5,092 nt of DNA from Pseudomonadales bacterium (GTDB lineage Bacteria; Pseudomonadota; Gammaproteobacteria; Pseudomonadales; Azotimanducaceae), in NCBI GenBank assembly GCA_007128525.1, contig SKXG01000232.1:1-5092 (forward strand). Reading direction: 5' to 3'. Each line of letters opens with the position of its first letter. The stretch's first letter is position 1. Positions 1 to 5,092 of the stretch are shown here, piece after piece. Position numbers and translations under genes: made by a program. Under the pieces are notes generated by a model. The model made no database searches, was not told where the DNA came from, and saw only the letters and a list, made by a program, of their open reading frames with translations.

Positions 1-1
1 C

Positions 2-451
2 GTTGAGTTGGGGCCTGGTACTGGCGGCACAACACAGTCCTTGCTGCGCGCCATGCGGCCGGATGCCAGGCTGCTGGCGATTGAGTTGGCGGACGATCTG
101 GCAGCTTTGTTGCAGGTACAGGCAGAACAGGATTCCCGTCTACTGGTGCATCATGGCAGCGCCGAGGACTTGAGCGCCGTTTTGGCTGAGCATGGGCTCG
201 ATCAGGCAGACGCTGTCATCAGCGGCATTCCGTTTTCGACCATACCGGCCGACCTCGGGGCGCGCATTATGGTGCAAATTCAGTCGGCATTGCGCCCGGA
301 CGGCCGATTCGTCGCCTATCAGGTCCGAGGCCATGTGGCCCGCGTGGCCGAGCCCTACTTTGGAACGCCCAAGGTGGCCATCGAGTTCATCAACGTGCCG
401 CCACTGCGGGTTTATCGCTGGCAGAAGTCCGCCCACAATGTTTATGCCTAG
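2..451 (+). CDS. SAM-dependent methyltransferase, PmtA-like, 5'-truncated by window edge
   Basis: This is the last 149 residues of a class I SAM-dependent methyltransferase; the N-terminus lies left of the window and the reading frame starts at position 2. The SAM-binding motif I (VELGPGTGG, visible residues 1-9) is at the very edge. The acidic residue expected to hold the SAM ribose is E28, at the end of the second strand. Motif IV reads ISGIPFSTIP (about residues 73-82). In rRNA adenine dimethylases of the KsgA type this position is N-[LP]-P-[YF], so that function is unlikely. The SG(I/L)P form is usual in PmtA-like phospholipid N-methyltransferases, which methylate phosphatidylethanolamine at the inner membrane. 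Substrate is therefore a family-based guess. Full-length relatives are roughly 190-210 residues, so about 40-60 are missing. The stop codon is TAG, and the gene is convergent with the minus-strand operon. Confidence 0.85.
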   Translation, partial: VELGPGTGGTTQSLLRAMRPDARLLAIELADDLAALLQVQAEQDSRLLVHHGSAEDLSAVLAEHGLDQADAVISGIPFSTIPADLGARIMVQIQSALRPDGRFVAYQVRGHVARVAEPYFGTPKVAIEFINVPPLRVYRWQKSAHNVYA

Positions 452-464
452 AACAGCGCCTTGC

Positions 465-1091
465 TTAGGGGTTCGAACCTGAATCCCGGCGGGCCTGCTC
501 CAGTGCGCGCCGCAGTATCCAGGCGATCACGACAAACATCGCCAGCGCTGTCGGCCAGCCAAACAGGCGGCTGAAAATCAGATACTGACCGACGCTGAGA
601 CCGCCAAACAGCATCCAGGTGCGAACGATCCCCTGGATCACATTGACCAACACCAGCACCAGTGTCGACAGCACAAAGGCGCGATGTTGCAAGGGCAGCA
701 GCTTCATGTTGTGCGGCGCAAACTCACGCAGCACGATGCCCACCAACGGTCGCCGAAAGGCGATGCTGCCCAGCGCGATCAGGGCAATCAGAAAGTCAGA
801 AGCTGCATCCCGGGCCAGGAAGGCGCGTTCGTCAGCCAGAATCAGGCCCGCCAGCGCTGCGCCCGTTGCCACCACCAACCCGAATATGGCCAGCACACCG
901 ACAATACCCTTGCGGTTGCTCAGGAAATAGGCCGCTATGGTGGCCACGAACCCCAGCCCGATCGCCGCATAGGTGTGGTACTGATAGCCGATCCAGAAAG
1001 CGATCAACGGCAATACGCTGAGCAGCATCCGATAATCGAAACGGGGCGGCTCAGCGTCCGGTTGGTTGCGGTCGGTGTCCTGGGTGCGCAT
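465..1091 (-). CDS. Small multi-pass inner-membrane protein, VC0807 / septation-protein-A-like
   Basis: A 208-residue integral membrane protein of unknown function. After a polar N-terminus (residues 1-18) there are about six hydrophobic segments, near 21-38, 40-57, 62-86, 97-112, 137-160 and 167-193, and a basic C-terminal tail. The stretch LGSIAFRRPLVGIVLREF (107-124) resembles the Gly-Ser / Arg-Pro-Leu signature of VC0807-like and intracellular-septation-A-like membrane proteins; this assignment is by eye and tentative. The ATG lies 2 nt after the permease stop codon, and no strong Shine-Dalgarno is visible (only TGAAG directly before the ATG), so translational coupling to the permease is likely. 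It is the last gene of the operon. It could be an accessory subunit of the permease or an independent protein; nothing in the sequence decides this. Confidence 0.8.
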   Translation of the reverse strand: MRTQDTDRNQPDAEPPRFDYRMLLSVLPLIAFWIGYQYHTYAAIGLGFVATIAAYFLSNRKGIVGVLAIFGLVVATGAALAGLILADERAFLARDAASDFLIALIALGSIAFRRPLVGIVLREFAPHNMKLLPLQHRAFVLSTLVLVLVNVIQGIVRTWMLFGGLSVGQYLIFSRLFGWPTALAMFVVIAWILRRALEQARRDSGSNP

Positions 1092-1093
1092 CT

Positions 1094-2470
1094 TCAGGTG
1101 GTGTCGACTTCCTTGTCCGGGCCCTCATACCCGATCAGCAGCAGACAGGCGCCGAGACCGATCAACAGGCCCTCCAGCGGGGGGAACAGCGCCAGCGATG
1201 CGCCGGTGATCACGACCACGCCCTGCTCGGTGTGGTTGCGGGTCATTGAGATGGCCACATAGGCACAGGCGAAGGCCGTCAATGCCAGGGTCAGGTCGAG
1301 GGCAATGCCCATCAGCGGCCGTAGTCCGGTGACCAGTGGCAGAATAAAGAAGACGATGGGCAGTGCGAATATGTAGTAGGCGGATATGCCGTCAAACAGA
1401 CTGTCCATGACCTGTCGGCCCTCACGCCAGCGCTTGAGGATGACCACCTGTACCCCGGTCCAGAGCACACCCTGGGTGGGAAAGAAAGGTGCCATCAGCG
1501 CGATAAAGGCGTTTCGGATCGACAGCGCCAGGTGCGACCGGGTCGTGTTGATCTCGATGGTCTCATCCGGCCGCTCAAGCTGGGCTTCCTTGATCAGCTG
1601 GTTGCCGGTGATCAGGTCGCCAAAGATGACGATGTAACAAATGAATGCCAATGGCAGACATTGCAGGAACATGGTGAAGCTGGGCCAGCCAATGTAGAAG
1701 GGCGACGCCTTTTCCCACAGCGACGCTATGGGCGGAATCAGGATGCCCCACTCGATATCGTAGCTGACTTCCCCGACAAAGGGGCCCACCATCGCCGCCA
1801 CCAGGAACCCGGGCAGCAAACCGAGACTGGCAACCAGGGCCAGCGGCCGGAATCTGATGGCAAGCTTCTGAAACGGAATAGAGAAGGTTGTGATCAGGCA
1901 GATAGCAATGGCAATTGAGGTTGTTATCGGTTGTACGGCGAAATTGGTTTCCTGGAATTCATCCGTGCTGAAACCGATGACCGATCGCACCGCCGCAAGG
2001 CTGGCGCCGAGGATAATGCCGGCTTTCAAGGCATTGGGCACGTACTGCATCACCAGCTTGCCCAGACCGGTGACGCCAAACACAAGACAGATGGCAGACA
2101 GGTTGATACAGAGCGCCGCCATCGCGTGCCAGCGTTCGGTGGGCGTTTCGATGTTGCCGAAAACGACGAACGCTAAGGCAAAGGGCAATGCCGGTGTCGC
2201 CCAGCCTGGCGCGTAGGGCTCACCCAGCAACAGCCAGCTCATGGTGATGGCGATCGATGACATCAGCGATGCGGCGATCGCTTCTTCGAACGTCAGCCCA
2301 AAAAAGTTTGTCATGATCGGCACCAGCGCAAAGCCGGTGGCGGACGCGATGATAATGCCCTGAACCAGTTCCGGGGCGGAAAAGCGTGTGTGTATGAATG
2401 GAATGCGTGCTGTAAATGGCCCCCACTTCCAGCCCGGCTGAATGCCGCCGTGCTCTCTACTCCTTGCCAT
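1094..2470 (-). CDS. Multi-pass permease, remote NCS2/UraA-fold type, substrate unknown
   Basis: A 458-residue polytopic inner-membrane transporter with roughly 12-14 hydrophobic segments beginning near residue 33. Several positions recall the nucleobase:cation symporter-2 (xanthine/uracil) fold. These are a Pro-rich turn APGWATPALPFALAF (87-101), a VPNALKAGIILGASL segment (144-158) like the family's P-x-V-x-x-G-x-x element, and a FGDLITGNQLIKEA segment (283-296) where true NCS2 members have F-D-x-x-G-T-L. The second half-site, SIRNAFIALMAPFFPTQGV (317-335), stands where NCS2 proteins carry the acidic, Gly-rich substrate loop, but the classical residues are absent. A purine or uracil substrate should not be assumed. 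The ATG is preceded by a strong Shine-Dalgarno, GGAGG with a 5-nt spacer. The gene sits 62 nt after the isomerase gene and 2 nt before the small membrane-protein gene, so co-transcription is likely. A SulP-type or other UraA-fold carrier is an alternative. Confidence 0.82.
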   Translation of the reverse strand: MARSREHGGIQPGWKWGPFTARIPFIHTRFSAPELVQGIIIASATGFALVPIMTNFFGLTFEEAIAASLMSSIAITMSWLLLGEPYAPGWATPALPFALAFVVFGNIETPTERWHAMAALCINLSAICLVFGVTGLGKLVMQYVPNALKAGIILGASLAAVRSVIGFSTDEFQETNFAVQPITTSIAIAICLITTFSIPFQKLAIRFRPLALVASLGLLPGFLVAAMVGPFVGEVSYDIEWGILIPPIASLWEKASPFYIGWPSFTMFLQCLPLAFICYIVIFGDLITGNQLIKEAQLERPDETIEINTTRSHLALSIRNAFIALMAPFFPTQGVLWTGVQVVILKRWREGRQVMDSLFDGISAYYIFALPIVFFILPLVTGLRPLMGIALDLTLALTAFACAYVAISMTRNHTEQGVVVITGASLALFPPLEGLLIGLGACLLLIGYEGPDKEVDTT

Positions 2471-2475
2471 ACTCC

Positions 2476-2480
2476 CCTCC
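2476..2480 (-). promoter_or_regulatory. Strong Shine-Dalgarno of the permease gene
   Basis: GGAGG lies five nt before the ATG whose first base is at 2470. It is the strongest ribosome-binding site in the window and fixes the permease start. It suggests that the permease is translated independently of the isomerase even if they share one mRNA. Confidence 0.7.
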
Positions 2481-2501
2481 AGGCGGCGCCCAAAGCGCCT
2501 G
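2480..2501 (-). repeat. Inverted repeat next to the permease ribosome-binding site
   Basis: In the 62-nt gap between the isomerase and permease genes, the minus strand reads CAGGCG, ten nt, CGCCTG. In mRNA this can form a six-pair GC-rich stem. Its 3' arm ends on the first G of the GGAGG Shine-Dalgarno sequence of the permease gene. A competing five-pair stem, GGCGC/GCGCC, overlaps it. No U-run follows, so it is not an intrinsic terminator. It may tune permease translation or protect the mRNA, but chance is possible in such GC-rich sequence. Confidence 0.3.
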
Positions 2502-2532
2502 ATTTGTGCTTTATTGTCGTTGCTTGCTGTGT

Positions 2533-3144
2533 TCAGCCGTCCTTGGCGTCCGGCAGGTTGTCGGTGCGGGCGGCGTGGCCGAGATAGCCGCCGTGATGGC
2601 GGATACCGTAGTCAGCCTGGGTAATGCCCTTGAGCTCCATCAGCGCCATGGCAATGGCGTCGCTGATGGCCAGCATGACCGCAATGCTCGATGTAGGCGT
2701 CAGCCCGATCGGACAGGCCTCGTCAATTTCGCCCATGTCCAGTATCAGTTCGGCATGTTCGCGCAGTGCGGAATCCGGATGCGCGGTCACGCCGACGATG
2801 TGCGTGACGCCGAGGTGTCGGGACAACTCAAGTATTTCGAGCACTTCCCGAGACTTGCCGCTGGTGGAAAAAGCGATCAGGACATCTCTCGCACTGACCA
2901 GACCAAGGTCACCATGTGCAGCCTCCGCGGGATGCAGAAACACGGCGGGTGTGCCGGTGGAGCACAGGGTGGCGGCAAACTTGGTGGCGATGTGTCCCGC
3001 CTTGCCAATCCCGGTGGTGATGATCTTCCCCTCGCAGGCCTGCATGACGCCCAGCGCCAGTTCGAAGTCGTCGGTCAGCCTTATGTTGCGAATGGCCTCG
3101 GCTTCGGCATCAATGACGGCCTGCATACGTTGTCTTGGGGTCAT
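2533..3144 (-). CDS. Single-domain SIS sugar-phosphate isomerase, KdsD/GutQ/KpsF-like, no CBS domains
   Basis: A 203-residue cytoplasmic SIS-domain protein of the arabinose-5-phosphate isomerase group, which interconverts ribulose-5-phosphate and arabinose-5-phosphate. The phosphate-binding loop is TGIGKAGHIATKFAATL (44-60), followed by STGTPAVFLHPAEAAHGDLG (62-81), the STSGKSRE loop (93-100), ACPIGLTPTSS (143-153) and HHGGYLG (183-189). Residues matching the catalytic set of E. coli KdsD (K59, H88, E111, H193) are K48, H77, E100 and H183. The first three have exactly the same spacing and the last is offset by one. KdsD is about 328 residues with two CBS domains; this protein stops right after the SIS domain, like the single-domain isomerase reported from E. 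coli CFT073. It is first in its operon, with AGGA six nt before the ATG. The exact sugar phosphate is not certain, since SIS-only relatives also serve catabolic operons. Confidence 0.88.
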   Translation of the reverse strand: MTPRQRMQAVIDAEAEAIRNIRLTDDFELALGVMQACEGKIITTGIGKAGHIATKFAATLCSTGTPAVFLHPAEAAHGDLGLVSARDVLIAFSTSGKSREVLEILELSRHLGVTHIVGVTAHPDSALREHAELILDMGEIDEACPIGLTPTSSIAVMLAISDAIAMALMELKGITQADYGIRHHGGYLGHAARTDNLPDAKDG

Positions 3145-3326
3145 AGGTCATCCTGTCTGGCGGTTGCGGGCCGCGCGATGGTTGCGAATGTTGGCAGTTT
3201 CACCGGCGCCGCTCAATAGCACTCGGCACCCGCTCTACCCGCGGGTCTGCAGCTTCGGGCACACTGCGCCTTGCATATCCGGTTTATCCCGTCCGACAGG
3301 GACGACAAACGGTTTGAGCAGTTGCG
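3145..3326. promoter_or_regulatory. Divergent intergenic region with the presumed promoters of the GH20 gene and the isomerase operon
   Basis: These 182 nt separate two divergently transcribed genes, so both promoters should lie here; that is inferred from layout. I could not find a convincing pair of -35 and -10 boxes on either strand. Weak candidates are TTGCAT (3271-3276) with the nearby TTTATC on the plus strand, and TTTGTC upstream of GATAAA (15-nt gap) on the minus strand. Symmetric elements are CGGCGCCG (3204-3211), ACCCGCGGGT (3237-3246) and a short inverted repeat CGTCC/GGACG (3290-3304). Any of them could be an operator, but such GC-rich palindromes also arise by chance. The isomerase ribosome-binding site AGGA lies at 3151-3154 (minus strand). 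No open reading frame of note is present. Confidence 0.5.
3228..3246. repeat. Inverted repeat ACCCGC / GCGGGT in the divergent spacer
   Basis: ACCCGC at 3228-3233 and GCGGGT at 3241-3246 form a six-base inverted repeat with a 7-nt loop. The right arm also belongs to the perfect 10-base palindrome ACCCGCGGGT (3237-3246). It lies roughly mid-way between the two divergent genes, where an operator for both could sit. No T-run follows on either strand, so it is not a terminator. Functional meaning is unproven. Confidence 0.35.
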
Positions 3327-5092
3327 ATGACACTTGGCGCTTCAGACAACCACGTAGAGGGGGAGCGAGCCGGTTCGGCGGAGCTGGCCTTGATGCCTTG
3401 GCCAGCGCAACTCAGTCTGGGTGACCGCTGGTATCCGTTGCGCCCGTTGCGGGTGGACGTTGCCGGCGTGACCAGTGACCGGGTCCAGGTGTACGCCAAC
3501 AATGTGCAGGCGGTGTGGCAGCAGATGCTGAGCAATGGGGCTGCAGACGGTGCAGTCGGTGCAATTGAAGAGCCCATGTCGCTGGCCTTGCACTGTCAAA
3601 CGGTCGCTGACCGGTGGCCGGGCCTGAACATGGATGAGCGTTACACGCTGGCTGTGACGACATCAGGCATTCAGCTCAAAGCGCCGACCGAGTGGGGCAT
3701 GCTGCGAGGGCTGGCAACCCTGATGCAACTACCGGTGCCGGACCCGGCTGCTGGCTGGCGGTTGCCTGAGGTACAGATAGAGGATACGCCCAGATTCGCC
3801 TGGCGTGGCCTGTTGCTGGATCCTGCGCGCCGGTTTCTGAGCGAAGCGGCCCTGCACCGCACGCTTGGGGCAATGGCCTTTTTCAAGCTCAACGTCCTGC
3901 ATCTGCACCTGAGCGACGATCAGGGTTTTCGATTTCCAAGCCAGCAGTATCCGCGCTTGTCGGAGGTTGGCGGCGCTGGCCATTACTACAGTCGGGAGGC
4001 ACTGCAGCGCCTGGTCACCGCGGCGGCGGATCTGGGTATCCGGGTCGTGCCGGAACTGGACATGCCGGGTCATTGCAGCAGCTGGTTGGCCGCCTATCCG
4101 GATTGGGGGGCGGCGCAGGAACCCGTTGCCGTGTCTGAGCAGTTTGGGGTGCACAAGGCCTGTTTGAATCCGTTGCTGCCGGAGGTGCAGCAGGCGGTGG
4201 AGGATCTGCTGACCGAGCTGACGGCAGTGTTTCCCGATCCATGCGTGCACATCGGTGGTGATGAGCTGGATTTGAGCTGGTGGCAGGACAATCCGGACAT
4301 TGCCCATTACCTGGCCGACGCTGGCTGGACGCCGCGCCAGCTTCAGCATGACTTCACGCAACGTGTGGCCTACAGGCTGCAGTCCCTGGGCCGGCGTCTG
4401 GTCGGTTGGGATGAAGTGCTGGCCCCGGGGCTGCCGTCGACGGCGGTGGTGCAGAGCTGGCGTGGCGCGCAGCGCCGGGATCAGGCCTTGGCGGCCGGGC
4501 ATGACTGTGTCGTGTCGGCCGGCTATTACCTGGACCTGAACTACCCGTCGGACCTGCACTACCAGTATGACCCGCAAGCGACCAGCATGGACCTGGCGGC
4601 CCTGGATCAGGCCATGCTGAATGATCCACGTCTGACGCATGTGCGGGACGGCCTGGCGTGGAGTATCGGCTTCAACGATCAGGCGGCTAAAGAGCATCGT
4701 CAGCACGAACTTGCCGCCGATGCTGGCATAGGGGCCGGCAACGTAATTGGCGCCGAAGCCTGCCTGTGGGGTGAGCTGGTATCGGAGCCCGTGCTGGACC
4801 TGCGGCTCTGGAGCCGGATGCCGGCACTGGCTGAGCGCTTCTGGTCGCCGGCAGCCATTGGCGACCTGGCGTTCATGTACCGACGACTCCCGGCGGTGCA
4901 GGCGCGCATGGCACGGGCGACACCGGTCGACCTGGATGCCCGGCAACATCAGTTGTTGACCGTCCTCGGCTTGACCGCCACGGAAATCGCGCAGCTGCAG
5001 CCGCTATTGGCCGCTCTGGAGCCGGTCAAATGGTATGCGCGTCTACTGGGTCAGGCGGCCATGCAGGCGCGCGTATCCGGCGCGGCAGAAAC
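3327..5092 (+). CDS. GH20 beta-N-acetylhexosaminidase, 3'-truncated by window edge
   Basis: At least 588 residues of a family GH20 enzyme, which releases terminal GlcNAc or GalNAc by substrate-assisted catalysis. An N-terminal alpha/beta domain (about 20-150) precedes the TIM barrel, which opens with EDTPRFAWRGLLLDPARRF (152-170). Further signatures are HLHLSDDQGFR (192-202), VVPELDMPGH (240-249) and HIGGDE (308-313). D312 and E313 are the expected polarising and acid/base pair. R168, H249, W361, W378, Y401, D403, W481 and E483 match the substrate-binding set of Streptomyces plicatus hexosaminidase. No signal peptide is visible, so a cytoplasmic location is inferred. The ATG at 3327 is the first after an in-frame stop at 3315 and has only a weak GAG upstream. 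An ATG at 3393 with GGAG nine nt upstream is a plausible alternative start. After the barrel comes LEPVKWYARLLG (563-574); the end is not in the window. The frame is open throughout. It is divergent from the isomerase operon. Confidence 0.93.
   Translation, partial: MTLGASDNHVEGERAGSAELALMPWPAQLSLGDRWYPLRPLRVDVAGVTSDRVQVYANNVQAVWQQMLSNGAADGAVGAIEEPMSLALHCQTVADRWPGLNMDERYTLAVTTSGIQLKAPTEWGMLRGLATLMQLPVPDPAAGWRLPEVQIEDTPRFAWRGLLLDPARRFLSEAALHRTLGAMAFFKLNVLHLHLSDDQGFRFPSQQYPRLSEVGGAGHYYSREALQRLVTAAADLGIRVVPELDMPGHCSSWLAAYPDWGAAQEPVAVSEQFGVHKACLNPLLPEVQQAVEDLLTELTAVFPDPCVHIGGDELDLSWWQDNPDIAHYLADAGWTPRQLQHDFTQRVAYRLQSLGRRLVGWDEVLAPGLPSTAVVQSWRGAQRRDQALAAGHDCVVSAGYYLDLNYPSDLHYQYDPQATSMDLAALDQAMLNDPRLTHVRDGLAWSIGFNDQAAKEHRQHELAADAGIGAGNVIGAEACLWGELVSEPVLDLRLWSRMPALAERFWSPAAIGDLAFMYRRLPAVQARMARATPVDLDARQHQLLTVLGLTATEIAQLQPLLAALEPVKWYARLLGQAAMQARVSGAAE

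Noticed and set aside
2..451. KsgA/Erm-type rRNA adenine dimethyltransferase
   Set aside because: The N-[LP]-P-[YF] motif is replaced by SGIPF, which fits the PmtA-like group better.
466..482. GGTTCGAACC resembles a tRNA T-loop
   Set aside because: The flanking bases do not form a T-stem, no acceptor, D or anticodon arms fit, and the bases encode the C-terminus (GSNP) of the minus-strand membrane protein.
684..1262. Plus-strand open frame of 192 codons opposite the small membrane protein and permease end
   Set aside because: Low-complexity, Gln/His/Arg-rich product antisense to two membrane-protein genes; no family similarity seen.
2533..3144. MurQ (MurNAc-6-P etherase) or NagB-II identity for the SIS protein
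   Set aside because: MurQ is about 300 residues with its own signature and NagB-II has two SIS domains; the HPAEAAHGDLG and catalytic spacing fit the KdsD/GutQ group.
2506..3424. Plus-strand open frames of 237 and 266 codons opposite the isomerase gene and spacer
   Set aside because: They mirror a well-supported SIS gene, have no recognisable domains, and one runs through the spacer into the GH20 start in a different frame.
3729..4949. Long minus-strand open frame (406 codons) antisense to the GH20 gene
   Set aside because: Its translation is rich in His, Arg and Gln without recognisable domains, and it lies fully opposite the GH20 gene with all its catalytic motifs; it is a GC-driven shadow.
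1..5092. Mobile elements, CRISPR arrays, tandem repeats
   Set aside because: No transposase or integrase fragments, terminal inverted repeats or regularly spaced repeats were seen; almost all sequence is explained by five genes.

Overview
This is GC-rich DNA with tightly packed genes and proteobacterial-looking proteins. It is most likely a gammaproteobacterial chromosome, but genus and species cannot be read from it. I see no RNA genes, insertion sequences, CRISPR arrays or phage genes.

Layout. (1) Positions 2-451, plus strand: the 3' part of a class I SAM-dependent methyltransferase of the PmtA-like (phospholipid N-methyltransferase) type, cut by the left window edge. (2) Positions 3144 down to 465, minus strand: three genes that look like one operon. 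In transcription order they are a single-domain SIS sugar-phosphate isomerase of the KdsD/GutQ/KpsF type, a 458-residue multi-pass permease with a remote NCS2 (UraA-like) look, and a 208-residue membrane protein resembling the VC0807 / septation-protein-A-like group. The gaps are 62 and 2 nt. The operon meets the methyltransferase gene tail to tail with 13 nt between the stop codons. (3) Positions 3145-3326: a 182-nt divergent intergenic region that must hold the start signals for both sides. (4) Position 3327 to the right edge, plus strand: a large family GH20 beta-N-acetylhexosaminidase with a complete set of catalytic residues, no visible signal peptide, and its C-terminus beyond the window.

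How the genes may work together (inference). A GH20 enzyme that appears cytoplasmic, divergent from a sugar-phosphate isomerase and an orphan transporter, suggests a small carbohydrate locus. It might import an amino-sugar-containing compound, hydrolyse it inside the cell and isomerise a sugar phosphate. No kinase, deacetylase or regulator is visible, so the pathway is incomplete here and the link rests on gene arrangement alone. The least understood parts are the permease and its coupled small membrane protein. The isomerase without CBS domains and the extra segment in the GH20 active-site half are the other points of note.
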